The notes: a model not told the origin generated them from the sequence alone. Numbered from the stretch's first letter, positions 8,671 through 18,341 are shown. The stretch: DNA of 64,000 nt from Paenibacillus prosopidis (GCF_003337375.1 NZ_QPJD01000007.1:62001-126000), one strand, 5' to 3'. Made by a program: numbers and translations.

Positions 8671-8689
8671 CTCTACCTTATCTACTTCT

Positions 8690-9865
8690 TTACATCCTGG
8701 CGGAAGCACCGCTGCCCGCTGGAACGGATTGCTTCTTGCCCCGGCTCGTCAGCAGCTTACCTAAACGAATGGCCGGCAGCTCGACAAAGTAATAACTGAG
8801 CGCGCCTACTGCAAATGAAACTACAAAGGCAATCATAACAATATATGATGTATCCAGCATACCATTTAGCAAATGCGCCAGCGATAATAGCACAATCATA
8901 TGATACAAGTATAGGCTGTACGATATTTTGCCCAAAAATAACAAGGGCTTACGTTGCAGCAGCGTCGATAAACGCACCGACGATATAGCTGCGACGATAA
9001 AGAAAGAGGCTCCCAAGGCAATCATCCAATCGCCCCGGTCCGGCTTGAATATGTCATGAAATGGTTGTCCATAGCCGATCCATTTGAACGAATAGGCGCA
9101 TATGGCAACCATAACAAGCAGCCCGATCCACCACCCGTTCAAGCGGGAGTAGGCTTGTCTCAGTCCATCTCTATATCTCGCCAGCAGCGCGCCAATAATA
9201 AAGAACGAAGTATAGTGCAGGGTAATCACATAATTTGTCATGTAGCGTGTTTCAAAATGAGCCAGTAAATACTCAGCCCCGTAGGATAAAGCGAAAGCAA
9301 GCGGCAAGCCGAGCTTCCAGCCGCCTTTTACAAGAATAATCATAATAAAAGGGAATAATAGCGATATACGCATCTCGTGCACGAGCGTCCACAAGATCGG
9401 ATCATACTTCGTCGTATTATAATTTCCGATAAACAGCAAATGATGCAAAATCGAAGCAAAATCCGGCGGTCTCGTCCACAAATTGTTATAGTACCCGGTC
9501 AATTCCGTCAGCTTCGTCTCAAATACCGCTTCTCTCATCAAAATAGCTGCGAACAAAGCGACGACGAACGGAATATAAATCCGGCATATCCGTTTGATCA
9601 CATATTTCGTATACGGCTGCTGACGATCGTTGTAAAAAGGTAGTGAAAGTACGAAACCGCTAAGCAGGAAAAACATGATAACCGCTTCATGCCCGCCCCA
9701 AAACGTATGCAGCGGCGTATATTTAAGCAGATTCAGCGGATATTCCAAAAATCCTAAGCTCGATGTATTTTGCGCAAAGGGCGTGAACACGATAAAAAAA
9801 TGTCCCACCATTACCGCAAGCGCGGCTAATCCCCGGAGCGAATCTAGTTGTTCAAAGCGTTGCAA
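8690..9865 (-). CDS. Acyltransferase 3 family membrane protein (OafA/YrhL-like)
   Basis: The protein carries the family signature LDSLRGLAALAVMVGHFF near its start and about ten membrane helices; GKISYSLYLYHMIVLL is the typical late motif. Members transfer acetyl or other acyl groups to extracellular glycans or lipids. The frame is open back to an ATG at 9931, but AGGGGGAG lies seven bases before a TTG at 9865. Starting there gives 391 residues and places the signature at residue 7, as usual for the family. It follows the VanZ-like gene on the same strand, so the two may be cotranscribed. The acceptor is unknown; cell-wall or exopolysaccharide acylation is possible. Confidence 0.88.
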   Translation of the reverse strand: MQRFEQLDSLRGLAALAVMVGHFFIVFTPFAQNTSSLGFLEYPLNLLKYTPLHTFWGGHEAVIMFFLLSGFVLSLPFYNDRQQPYTKYVIKRICRIYIPFVVALFAAILMREAVFETKLTELTGYYNNLWTRPPDFASILHHLLFIGNYNTTKYDPILWTLVHEMRISLLFPFIMIILVKGGWKLGLPLAFALSYGAEYLLAHFETRYMTNYVITLHYTSFFIIGALLARYRDGLRQAYSRLNGWWIGLLVMVAICAYSFKWIGYGQPFHDIFKPDRGDWMIALGASFFIVAAISSVRLSTLLQRKPLLFLGKISYSLYLYHMIVLLSLAHLLNGMLDTSYIVMIAFVVSFAVGALSYYFVELPAIRLGKLLTSRGKKQSVPAGSGASARM

Positions 9866-9960
9866 GCTGCGACTCCCCCTATATACCTTCGTAATCTTAC
9901 TCAAACGATAATTATAAGGGATACGCATCATTTTGTCCGCAACTTTTTATTTCCGTTCCC

Positions 9961-10521
9961 CTACTTAAATCTTCTCCAAAGCTTAAAAAAACCTATCATC
10001 AATAAGCAAACAATCATGCCAATACATGCCCCTGTAAAATCCAGCACAACATCCGTCGCATTTCCTGTGCGCTCATCGGATTGAAGCTGATTCCATTCAT
10101 CCAAAGCCGGAACCGCAATGGCCACAACGAGCGTCACCGCAATCGCCCGGAACAAGCGCTTGGGATTTAAAGAACGCATGAACATAAATAGAATAGAAGC
10201 AAAGGTGGCATACACAAACAAATGAGCGCCCTTGCGGAACAGAAATTCAATAAAGGCATAAGGCGAAGCATGCGAATTAATAACGCTATACCTATATTTT
10301 ATCGTCACTTCAGGCAGACGCCGGACAATATCTATATAAATATGTGATTTCCTTAATAACGGTTGTATGCTTTGCTGCTCATATGATTGAGAGGAAAATA
10401 CAAAAACGAGCGTTAACCACCCGATTAACAATATTCCCCATAATAGAGTTGGCAGCCATTTCATAGATTTATTCACTTTTACTTTCGCATTCGCTTTCAC
10501 TTTCGATTGCACCTCCAACAA
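9961..10521 (-). CDS. VanZ-like family membrane protein
   Basis: Four hydrophobic helices and the family motifs are seen: RKGAHLFVYATFASILF, then DEWNQLQSDERTGNATDVVL followed by GACIG. VanZ-like proteins occur widely in Firmicutes; VanZ itself gives low-level teicoplanin resistance by an unknown mechanism, and most relatives have no known function. The frame opens at an ATG (10542), but AGGAGG lies inside it, ten bases before a TTG at 10521, the likelier start (186 residues). The N-terminal VKANAKVKVNKSMKWL is very basic. It lies just upstream of the acyltransferase gene. Confidence 0.8.
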   Translation of the reverse strand: MLEVQSKVKANAKVKVNKSMKWLPTLLWGILLIGWLTLVFVFSSQSYEQQSIQPLLRKSHIYIDIVRRLPEVTIKYRYSVINSHASPYAFIEFLFRKGAHLFVYATFASILFMFMRSLNPKRLFRAIAVTLVVAIAVPALDEWNQLQSDERTGNATDVVLDFTGACIGMIVCLLMIGFFKLWRRFK

Positions 10522-10677
10522 AAACGCTGTTCCTCCTATCATACTTCAAAATGGCATGCAATCACAAAACGGTCATTCCAGCATGTACACATACAGTAAA
10601 ATAGTCCTAATTCATTCTAGTCAATAAGTCTTAAGTTTGGTATTATTACAAAGAGAATAGAATAAGAGGTGAGCTCA

Positions 10678-10806
10678 TTGTCCGGCTATATGATGTTTAC
10701 AGAACTATCGACACCATTGAAGCTGTTTGGCATCCGGGTATTCAAAGACGAAAAAGGTCACTTCTGGTATAAGCTTGGAAAGAATAAACGCAAACGTTTA
10801 ATTTAG
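10678..10806 (+). CDS. Small basic protein, 42 residues, unknown
   Basis: A TTG start at 10678 preceded by AGAGGTGAG opens a 42-residue frame that reads SGYMMFTELSTPLKLFGIRV, then FKDEKGHFWYKLGKNKRKRLI. The composition is natural, with aromatic and basic residues spread along it and a lysine/arginine-rich end. No family is recognised. It is the only plus-strand gene between the minus-strand VanZ-like and GGDEF-EAL genes, so it must have its own promoter. Confidence 0.55.
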   Translation: MSGYMMFTELSTPLKLFGIRVFKDEKGHFWYKLGKNKRKRLI

Positions 10807-10810
10807 AATT

Positions 10811-10838
10811 AAAAAATCCCCGACCGCAAAGGCCAGGG
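10811..10838 (-). terminator. Terminator of the GGDEF-EAL gene
   Basis: CCCTGGCC and GGTCGGGG pair around TTTGC (10818-10838) on the minus strand, followed by ATTTTTT. The terminators after galE and after the copper-amine-oxidase-like gene have the same form. Confidence 0.85.
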
Positions 10839-10864
10839 AAAAGATATTCACTTAGGCAAAACCT

Positions 10865-13399
10865 TTAGCCTTTATCAACCTTGCCTGCCGCGACTTCCTG
10901 GATGGATAAATACGTTTGGACAAACTCATCGGCAGATACGGGCTTACTGAACAAATAGCCTTGCGCTTCCATACATTTATGCTGGAAGAGGAAATCGAGC
11001 TGTTCCTTAGTCTCTACTCCCTCAGCAATGACGTTCAGATTCATATTTCGAGCCATCGCTATGATCGTAGCGCAAATTTCTGAATTTTGCCCCTCCTTAA
11101 TATCGCCGAGGAAGGATTTATCAATCTTCAATGTATCAATCGGCAGTTTATTGAGATAACCCAGCGAAGAATAGCCGGTTCCGAAATCATCCATCGCTAT
11201 CCGGATCCCTAATTTCTTCAAAGCATTAAGCTTCGCAATGACATACTCTTCATTATGCATGGCAATGGTTTCGGTAATCTCGAGTTCCAAATACTGAGGA
11301 TCAAGGCCCGTTTCCGATAAGATTTCGGTTACATTCTCCACTAAGTTCATTTGCTGGAACTGGCGTGCAGATAAATTAACAGAGACTCTCATTGGAGGAA
11401 AACCGGCTTTCTGCCATGCTACATTCTGCTCACAGGCCTTGCGAAGCACCCATTCCCCGATCGGCACGATTAACCCTGTTTCTTCTGACAGGGGTATAAA
11501 ATCGGCAGGCGAAATCATGCCCGCTACACCGTGTTTCCAACGAATCAAGGCCTCATTGCCGATAATTTTGCCTGCGTTTAACTCAATCTGAGGCTGGAAG
11601 AGCAGCGTAAATTCATTCAATTCCAACGCCTTTCGCAAGCCTTGCTCTAATTGAGCCCGTTTGTAAATGAAGTCGTTCATTTCAGGCTCATAAAACTGAT
11701 ACGTGTTTCTCCCTTGCTCCTTGGCACGATACATGGCGATATCCGAGTTTTTAACCAGCTTATCCGCATGATCTCCATCGGTTGGGTACAGGCTGATTCC
11801 AATGCTAGGCGTCACGAACAGCTCGTTCCCCATGTAAACGAAAGGCTTTGCAAGCACCTTCAAGAGCTCCTGGGCTTTGCTGGCAGAAAGCTCTCTATTG
11901 TAATTCGGAATCAAAACAATGAATTCATCGCCGCCTATACGGGCGACCGTTCCATTTTCTTCGGTATGCTCCACAATTCGTTTAGCAACAGCCTTCAGCA
12001 AAAAGTCGCCAACCGTATGTCCAAACATATCATTAATCATCTTGAAGCGATCCAGATCCACGAAAATGACCGCCATCGTCTCCAAACGCTGCAATTCTTC
12101 ATTGAACTGGCTGGTAAGATACCGAAGGTTCGGCAAGCCCGTTAAGAAATCGTGGTAAGCTTGATATTCAATTTCGGCATTTTTCTCTTTTAATTCTTTT
12201 GTAGAGGTATCCAGGTTCCGCGACATCGTATTAACTTGTACAGACAGCATGCCAAGCTCATCTTTCCGGTCGATCGACAGCTGTGCGCCAAAATTGCCTT
12301 TCGCAATTTCATTTACCTTCTTTAATATTCGGTTGACCGGTTTAACAATATAAGCGGCGAGCAGATAGCTGAACCCGATAACAAAGAGCAAAACGATAAT
12401 GGAAATGATAAAATTATTGAATAATTGCTTATTCAACACGCCCTGGATGACGTCATAATCGGTGACAATACCAATGACATAAGGTATTTCCGATTGAATG
12501 GGGATGAAGCTCTTTAACACCTTCTTGCCGCTGATTGCGGCCTCTACGCTCATCAGCTTACCTGTGGCCATCACCTCGGAGACAATCCGTACATCATTCT
12601 CCTTGTCTTCATATGAATATTTGCCGAATTGAATTTCCTGATTAACAAAATCAATGTATTTTTGCCCATCCGTTTCCGTATAAATAGGCGGCTTTCCGAA
12701 AGTAAGCGGGTTAAAGCCGGTGATCTCCAAAAGGGCATCATTGCTCTCCAAAGCCTTAGTAACAATCGAATCGGCGCCAACCTCTTGCTTGAAGTTCATG
12801 ATCTGACTGTCCCAAACGGCTGGGTTAATGATATAGTTCGTTGTCCCGTCGTAATAGTACCCCCATTTAGCGACATGATCAGGATTGGTATAGGAAGTGT
12901 TCATCGGGCCGGACCAATAGTTCTTCAGCTTTTGCCCTTCAGGAATGTTTACATTCTGATGATCCAGCAGCTGTTCAAATGCCGTAAACCAATACCCCCA
13001 GTCCTTTGTGCTCATATTCCGTTCTTTAGGATCGGATGATTTCACTCCCTTAATGTCATCGTCTACTCTTTCGAGCAGCGTAATATACGAGACGCCTACC
13101 TTGTTCGCAACCTCTTCTAATTGTTCGTCGGTAACCTTGTCGATATCCTTGTTTAAGGCATACTGGGCGGCGACTGCCGCGAAGCGCAATTTTTCCCCGA
13201 TCAAGTCTTCTACATACTGCGCCCCATAATTAGAATGCTCGATTGTAATGCCTATAGCTTTAGCCATGAGCTCCATTTGCTTCTCCTGGTCTTTCCGCAG
13301 CAGGTTTTCCGTGGTGACATAAAATAATACATTATTCATAATGAGAACAGCCGTTACAACAAGTGCAAAAATGATGGATAACTTCTTTTTTAACGACAC
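10865..13399 (-). CDS. Membrane GGDEF-EAL protein with extracellular sensor and HAMP
   Basis: A membrane helix (about residues 8-26) is followed by an extracellular region of about 290 residues, a second helix (326-350), HAMP, GGDEF and EAL. The cyclase site is intact (VARIGGDEFIVLI, about residue 488). The phosphodiesterase site is too: EALIRWKH, VNLSARQF, LEITET, DDFGTGYSSLGYL and AEGVETKEQ. It may therefore make or break cyclic-di-GMP according to an outside signal; which dominates cannot be told. TTG at 13405 sits too close to GGGAGAG, so I chose GTG at 13399 (844 residues). The extracellular part has dCache-like length, but no ligand motif was recognised. Confidence 0.92.
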   Translation of the reverse strand: MSLKKKLSIIFALVVTAVLIMNNVLFYVTTENLLRKDQEKQMELMAKAIGITIEHSNYGAQYVEDLIGEKLRFAAVAAQYALNKDIDKVTDEQLEEVANKVGVSYITLLERVDDDIKGVKSSDPKERNMSTKDWGYWFTAFEQLLDHQNVNIPEGQKLKNYWSGPMNTSYTNPDHVAKWGYYYDGTTNYIINPAVWDSQIMNFKQEVGADSIVTKALESNDALLEITGFNPLTFGKPPIYTETDGQKYIDFVNQEIQFGKYSYEDKENDVRIVSEVMATGKLMSVEAAISGKKVLKSFIPIQSEIPYVIGIVTDYDVIQGVLNKQLFNNFIISIIVLLFVIGFSYLLAAYIVKPVNRILKKVNEIAKGNFGAQLSIDRKDELGMLSVQVNTMSRNLDTSTKELKEKNAEIEYQAYHDFLTGLPNLRYLTSQFNEELQRLETMAVIFVDLDRFKMINDMFGHTVGDFLLKAVAKRIVEHTEENGTVARIGGDEFIVLIPNYNRELSASKAQELLKVLAKPFVYMGNELFVTPSIGISLYPTDGDHADKLVKNSDIAMYRAKEQGRNTYQFYEPEMNDFIYKRAQLEQGLRKALELNEFTLLFQPQIELNAGKIIGNEALIRWKHGVAGMISPADFIPLSEETGLIVPIGEWVLRKACEQNVAWQKAGFPPMRVSVNLSARQFQQMNLVENVTEILSETGLDPQYLELEITETIAMHNEEYVIAKLNALKKLGIRIAMDDFGTGYSSLGYLNKLPIDTLKIDKSFLGDIKEGQNSEICATIIAMARNMNLNVIAEGVETKEQLDFLFQHKCMEAQGYLFSKPVSADEFVQTYLSIQEVAAGKVDKG

Positions 13400-13435
13400 T
13401 TGCAATCTCTCCCTGTACTTGATCTACCCATCTAT

Positions 13436-14251
13436 CTATCTACCGGGACCTAAATATTCAAAATAGTTTTTCTCTGTTTCCCATAATCCGATTTTGTACA
13501 GACCAGGCAGTGAAGTCTCCAGCATCTCCCAGATGACCTTGACCATAATGTCCGAGGTAGGATTAATATTTCTGAACTCTTCCGTATCGAGATTCAAATT
13601 TTTATGATCAAACTTATCGATAACGATCCGGTTAACCTTCTCGTCCAGCTCGGCCAGATTAATAACCATTCCTGTCACAGAGTCTGGCCGTCCGCTCACG
13701 GTCACATCAAGATAATAATTATGCCCATGCCCATGAGGGTTATTGCATTTGCCGAAGATCTGCTTATTCTCTTCATCCGTTAACAGATCGCTGTGCAGGC
13801 GGTGAGCCGCGCAAAAATGATATTTTCTGGACAATTGAACCATCTTGTCACTCCCTTTTTCTGAAAGTAAATAATGATTTTCATGCAGGCGGATCTTGTG
13901 CAGTTCACAGCCTTCTATCTGGTTCTCAAGCGCGTTCCATAAGTATTCCGCGATATTTTCCGTAGTAGGGATACGTTCTGCAAAATAAGGATGCTCATAA
14001 TTCAAAAACTTCCCATCGAATTCTTCCTGAATGAGATGCTTGACCACCTTGTCGATGTCGGTGATATTGACCACGATACCCGACCGCTCATCAAGCGGAC
14101 CCTTCACCATCACTTCAAGCGTATAATCCTGCCCGTAACCATTCGGATTGCTGCGTAAGCCGAAAACCTGCCTGTTTTCTTCATCGCTCCAATCCTCTAC
14201 CCTGTATCGATTGCTTGCAGAGAAATAAAGCTTTCTTGATAAATAAATCAT
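13436..14251 (-). CDS. Tandem 6-pyruvoyl-tetrahydropterin/QueD-like protein, one active and one degenerate domain
   Basis: Two pterin-synthase (QueD/PTPS) domains are joined in 271 residues. The C-terminal domain keeps the zinc histidines (AAHRLH and HGHGH), the catalytic cysteine (GKCNNPHGHGHNY), FDHKNLN and the late glutamate (WETEKNY). In the N-terminal domain the matching segment reads GLRSNPNGYGQDY: the cysteine is Arg and the histidines are Asn, Tyr and Gln, so it cannot bind zinc in the usual way. The family converts dihydroneopterin triphosphate to 6-carboxy- or 6-pyruvoyl-tetrahydropterin. The frame opens at a TTG, but AAAGGTGGA fits the ATG at 14251. The next gene is an SDR. No queC or queE is nearby, which argues against plain queuosine synthesis. 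Confidence 0.85.
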   Translation of the reverse strand: MIYLSRKLYFSASNRYRVEDWSDEENRQVFGLRSNPNGYGQDYTLEVMVKGPLDERSGIVVNITDIDKVVKHLIQEEFDGKFLNYEHPYFAERIPTTENIAEYLWNALENQIEGCELHKIRLHENHYLLSEKGSDKMVQLSRKYHFCAAHRLHSDLLTDEENKQIFGKCNNPHGHGHNYYLDVTVSGRPDSVTGMVINLAELDEKVNRIVIDKFDHKNLNLDTEEFRNINPTSDIMVKVIWEMLETSLPGLYKIGLWETEKNYFEYLGPGR

Positions 14252-14312
14252 GGTCCCATCCACCTTTTCCAAAGATCAGTCATATTGTCTTATCCTGTTG
14301 GTGATGATGCAT

Positions 14313-15038
14313 CTATCCTATTAATTTGCTGGTCAGAATTCCCTTAGGCGGCATGATCTTAATCTCATCCATCCGGATGTGCAGCGGCTTAGCAGCAACT
14401 TCGATGATGGCATCCGCCACATCCTCTACCGGAATCATCTCGTCCGGATCAAACGCCCCAAGCCCATCGGTCATCTCCGTCCGGGTTGCCCCGAGAATAA
14501 CGGTTGTGGCTCTAATTCCGAATTCTTTTCCTTCTTCGTTTATAATTTGGGTAAAACCATGCACAGCGTACTTCGAGGTCCCATAGGAACCATTATGTAT
14601 AATAGGCGTAACGCCGGAAATCGAGGAAAGGTTGATAATCCGGCCGCCGTCATTTCTCTTCATCAGCTTGAATGCTTCCCTGGAAGCAAGGAACACCCCG
14701 GTTACATTTATATCGAGCACCCGTTTCCATTCTTCAAGCGTTGTATCAACAATAGGCTTGAATATGCCTATGCCTGCGCAATTAATAACCATATCCACCC
14801 TGCCATGTTGAACAGCGATTCTACCAAAAAAGTCTACAACCTGCTTCTCATCCGTAATGTCCATATATATCCGGCTTACCTCCCCAGCAGCCGGAGGACT
14901 ATCATCCTTGGATCCCTTAATATCTCCCGACCAGACACAAGCTCCCGACTTGGCCAGCATCTCTCCGACCTTCTTGCCAATCCCTTGCGCTCCGCCAGTA
15001 ATAACTGCTACCTTGCCGAAAAGACTATTTTTGTCCAA
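14313..15038 (-). CDS. Short-chain dehydrogenase/reductase
   Basis: The 241-residue classical SDR has the cofactor loop TGGAQGIG, NCAGIG, the catalytic serine in NLSSISG and the YGTSK active site. It is probably a cytoplasmic NAD(P)-dependent reductase. It starts at a TTG (15038) after GGGGGA. It lies 61 bases upstream of the fused pterin-synthase gene on the same strand and is likely cotranscribed. A sepiapterin-reductase-like role is suggested only by this neighbour; the sequence by itself fits many SDR substrates. Confidence 0.88.
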   Translation of the reverse strand: MDKNSLFGKVAVITGGAQGIGKKVGEMLAKSGACVWSGDIKGSKDDSPPAAGEVSRIYMDITDEKQVVDFFGRIAVQHGRVDMVINCAGIGIFKPIVDTTLEEWKRVLDINVTGVFLASREAFKLMKRNDGGRIINLSSISGVTPIIHNGSYGTSKYAVHGFTQIINEEGKEFGIRATTVILGATRTEMTDGLGAFDPDEMIPVEDVADAIIEVAAKPLHIRMDEIKIMPPKGILTSKLIG

Positions 15039-15147
15039 ATGTAATCCCCCATAGCTACTAGTTCGAATTTACATTATAGAGTAAGTTTATTCTACATGAT
15101 ACGACAATTTACCTGCTTGACTTGTAAGAATAGTGACTAAAGATCTT

Positions 15148-15175
15148 AAAAAATCCCTAACCACTAGGGTCAGGG
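15148..15175 (-). terminator. Terminator after galE
   Basis: CCCTGACC and GGTTAGGG pair (15155-15175) and are followed on the minus strand by ATTTTTT. Confidence 0.88.
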
Positions 15176-15199
15176 AATTTCTTGCATATTTTAGCTAGT

Positions 15200-16234
15200 T
15201 CACACCAGGCTTGATTGTTCCATTTCTTCATATCCGTTCGGGTTATGTAACTGCCAACGCCAAGCATCCGCGCACATTTCCTCGATTCCTCTCTGTGCAG
15301 CCCAGCCTAATTCCTTAATCGCCTTAGACGGATCCGCATAACAGACGGCAATGTCGCCAGGCCTCCGGTCTACAATGGTATAAGGAATCTTCCTGCCTGA
15401 TACTTGTTCGAATGTACGAATCATTTCTAACACGCTATAGCCTTTGCCCGTACCAAGATTATAGGCCTCTACGCCGGTCGTTGACATGGCTTTCTCAATG
15501 GCCTTAAGATGCCCCAAAGCAAGGTCCACCACATGGATATAGTCTCTTACCCCCGTACCGTCCGGCGTTGGATAATCGTTGCCGAATACCCGAAGACTTT
15601 TCAACTTTCCAACCGCTACCTGCGTAATATATGGCGTTAAATTATTAGGAATGCCGCCCGGATCCTCGCCGATTCGGCCGCTTACGTGAGAGCCCACCGG
15701 ATTGAAGTAGCGCAAGAGCGAGATACTCCAGTCATGATCAGAAACATAAAGATCCCGCAGCATTTCTTCAATCATCAATTTGGTACGTCCATATGGATTA
15801 GTAGCCCCCAGAGGAGAATCCTCGGATATAGCCCCTGATTCAACAGAGGTATATACGGTAGCCGAAGAACTAAATACCATTCTTTTCACATCGAACTTTT
15901 GCATGACCTGGCAGAGAATAAGAGTTCCGGTAATATTATTATGATAATAATGGAGAGGCATCTGAACGGATTCACCGACTGCTTTATACCCGGCCAAATG
16001 GATAACGGCATCAATGTTGTTTTCGAGAAAAATAGCTTCTACACTGTCCCTATCCAACAAATCGACGTTATAAAAGGTGATAGGTTTGCCCGTAAGCTCA
16101 CGCAATCTACGTAAGGATACAATATGACTATTACTAAGATTGTCCGCAACGACTATTTCATAGCCGCTATTTAATAACTCCAAGCAGGTATGACTGCCAA
16201 TATAGCCAGCCCCTCCAGTTACTAGTATCGCCAT
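15200..16234 (-). CDS. galE: UDP-glucose 4-epimerase
   Basis: The 344-residue protein has the extended-SDR start VTGGAGYIGSHTCLELL, a serine-containing SSSATVYT, the NPYGRTKLMIEEML active site and GVRDYIHVVDLA, all typical of GalE. It interconverts UDP-glucose and UDP-galactose (or the N-acetyl forms) in the cytoplasm. GAGGGGG precedes the ATG. It sits between the PAS-EAL gene and a terminator, about 5 kb from the exopolysaccharide cluster, and may supply UDP-galactose to it. Confidence 0.93.
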   Translation of the reverse strand: MAILVTGGAGYIGSHTCLELLNSGYEIVVADNLSNSHIVSLRRLRELTGKPITFYNVDLLDRDSVEAIFLENNIDAVIHLAGYKAVGESVQMPLHYYHNNITGTLILCQVMQKFDVKRMVFSSSATVYTSVESGAISEDSPLGATNPYGRTKLMIEEMLRDLYVSDHDWSISLLRYFNPVGSHVSGRIGEDPGGIPNNLTPYITQVAVGKLKSLRVFGNDYPTPDGTGVRDYIHVVDLALGHLKAIEKAMSTTGVEAYNLGTGKGYSVLEMIRTFEQVSGRKIPYTIVDRRPGDIAVCYADPSKAIKELGWAAQRGIEEMCADAWRWQLHNPNGYEEMEQSSLV

Positions 16235-16272
16235 CTACTAATTCCCCCTCAAAGAAATGTTATCATCCCAAG

Positions 16273-18174
16273 CTAATCCAAATAGGTGATCGGTTTGCCG
16301 CGTGTCAGTAAGGTTCCGAGCAGAACGGGATCGATTGGCGGGCTGAAATAATATCCCTGAACCATATCGCAGTCAAGCTCATTGAGACAATCCAACTGTC
16401 CCGTTGCTTGTACGCCCTCGGCAACCACTTGCATATTCATATGGTGCGCCAAGGAAATGATCGTTTGCACGAGGTTCCGATCATTCGTTTGATGAACAAT
16501 ATCTTGAATAAAAGAACGGTCTATTTTCAACTCATCAATCGGCAGGTGTTTCAAATAAGCCAACGAGCTGTAGCCCGTACCGAAGTCATCGATACTGATC
16601 TTAACGCCCAGATCCTTCAGCGCTCTTAACACATGAATAGAGGACTCAAAATTTATCGTAATGCTTTCCGTTATTTCAAGAACGAGCTGCTCCGGCTCAA
16701 TACCTGATTCAAAGACAGCTTGTTTAACAACATCGACAATATTGCGCTGCACGAATTGTCTCGATGAAATATTAACGGAAACGGTATGCGGAACACCTGA
16801 TATCTCTTGAAAAGCTTTCACTTGCCGGCACGCCTGAAGCAATACCCACTCACCGATCGGAACGATAAAACCCATTTCTTCGGCAATCGGGATAAATTCA
16901 TTCGGCGATATCGTGCCAAGCACCGGGTGGTTCCACCTTATCAAAGCCTCTACTCCGACAATTTCTTTCGAAGACAATAGTATTTTAGGCTGATAGAGCA
17001 AGGAGAACTGATTTCTGGCAACGGCAACCGGGAGTTCATTCTCCATCAATACTTTTCTTTTAAAATCAACATTTCGCTGCTTGTCCTTCCGCTGCTCCGG
17101 ATTCCAGTCCTTCACCTGATTTAAGGTATAGTGCGCAAGACGAATAATCGATTGCTCGTCTTCTCCGTCTACGGGATAGCTGGAGATACCGATTCCGAAA
17201 TCCAGCTTGATTTCATCTTCTCCGATCAGGAAAGGCAGCGTGAGCTGTTCCTCGATCTGACTATGCAGCTCAAAGCCTTGCTGCTTATTCACACCTGGAA
17301 GCAGCACTTTAAATTGATCATCGCTTATTCTAGTGGTGATGTTATTCAACTGCAAACTCTGCACGATCCTCTTGGCAATCAGGACCATAAGCTCATTGCT
17401 ATTTGTTCTTCCGATTGTATTTCGCAGCCACTTGAACCGGTCAATCTGAATAATGAGAAGAGCGAATTCCTCGTTCGATCCAATCAACCGGTTTAGCTCA
17501 TCATATAATACCCGGGGATTTGGCAGCCCTGTTAAATAATCGTGATTAGCAAGAAATTGAATCATTTGATCTGCATGCTTGCGCTCCGTAATATCCCGGA
17601 ACACGGATACAACATCAATCCGATTCCCTTTCCTGAACGTCTTCGAATTTACTTCAACCGATAGGACCGAACCGTTCTTCGTATGAATCTCAGCCTCTTC
17701 CACCCTTTCTCCATCCTTCACTAAGCTGGATAGATTGGAGGAGAATGCGGATGAGTGAATATAGCGAAATGGCGAAAGGACACGAAGCTCATCTTCAGAA
17801 TAACCGGTCATTCTTTGAAACAAGTCATTCGAGCCTCTAAACTGCATGGAGAAATGCTCATCTATTGAAAACAGCACAATACCATCGTTGGCATGCTCGA
17901 ATATCTCGCGAAAGCTTTCTTCACTCTTCTGCGCCTTCTGCTTGACCTCCAGAATTTGTTTCAAGTACCGCCGCAGCAGCATATGAAGCAGCATACCGGT
18001 GATGATGACGTATAAAATGCCCTTCAGAGATTCCTGCGGATGCACCTCATGAATACCCGATCGAGCGAACCAGTAATCCGTAAATATAACCCAAAGAATA
18101 CCGCATGTGATATATAAGCCCAAAATTTTTGCTACACTCAAATTCGACTTGGAGCCTGATTTCCGTTTGATCAT
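16273..18174 (-). CDS. PAS-degenerate GGDEF-EAL protein, probable cyclic-di-GMP phosphodiesterase
   Basis: Two helices at the N-terminus (about residues 14-33 and 48-65) are followed by a PAS domain (EIFEHANDGIVLFSIDEH; about 85-200), a GGDEF-like domain and EAL. The cyclase signature is SDDQF where GGDEF is expected (about residue 286), so cyclase activity is unlikely. The EAL part is complete: EALIRWNHP, VNISSRQF, LEITES, DDFGTGYSSLAYL, KIDRSF and VAEGV. The likely role is hydrolysis of cyclic-di-GMP, tuned by PAS and perhaps by GTP binding in the degenerate domain. No good ribosome site lies close to the ATG; GGAGG is 14 bases away. galE follows by 38 bases. Confidence 0.92.
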   Translation of the reverse strand: MIKRKSGSKSNLSVAKILGLYITCGILWVIFTDYWFARSGIHEVHPQESLKGILYVIITGMLLHMLLRRYLKQILEVKQKAQKSEESFREIFEHANDGIVLFSIDEHFSMQFRGSNDLFQRMTGYSEDELRVLSPFRYIHSSAFSSNLSSLVKDGERVEEAEIHTKNGSVLSVEVNSKTFRKGNRIDVVSVFRDITERKHADQMIQFLANHDYLTGLPNPRVLYDELNRLIGSNEEFALLIIQIDRFKWLRNTIGRTNSNELMVLIAKRIVQSLQLNNITTRISDDQFKVLLPGVNKQQGFELHSQIEEQLTLPFLIGEDEIKLDFGIGISSYPVDGEDEQSIIRLAHYTLNQVKDWNPEQRKDKQRNVDFKRKVLMENELPVAVARNQFSLLYQPKILLSSKEIVGVEALIRWNHPVLGTISPNEFIPIAEEMGFIVPIGEWVLLQACRQVKAFQEISGVPHTVSVNISSRQFVQRNIVDVVKQAVFESGIEPEQLVLEITESITINFESSIHVLRALKDLGVKISIDDFGTGYSSLAYLKHLPIDELKIDRSFIQDIVHQTNDRNLVQTIISLAHHMNMQVVAEGVQATGQLDCLNELDCDMVQGYYFSPPIDPVLLGTLLTRGKPITYLD

Positions 18175-18341
18175 GTGGCTAGCTATTCGCCTCCGTTCAA
18201 AATCTATCGTTTCCGAGAAGCTCTTCTAGTAAATATGTATATCTAGATAATTCGACACATTCATACATATACCTTCATCGAACTATACGACGATATTAAT
18301 GAAATTAAAGGGACTAACAGACTATTACTAAGCATGTTGAA

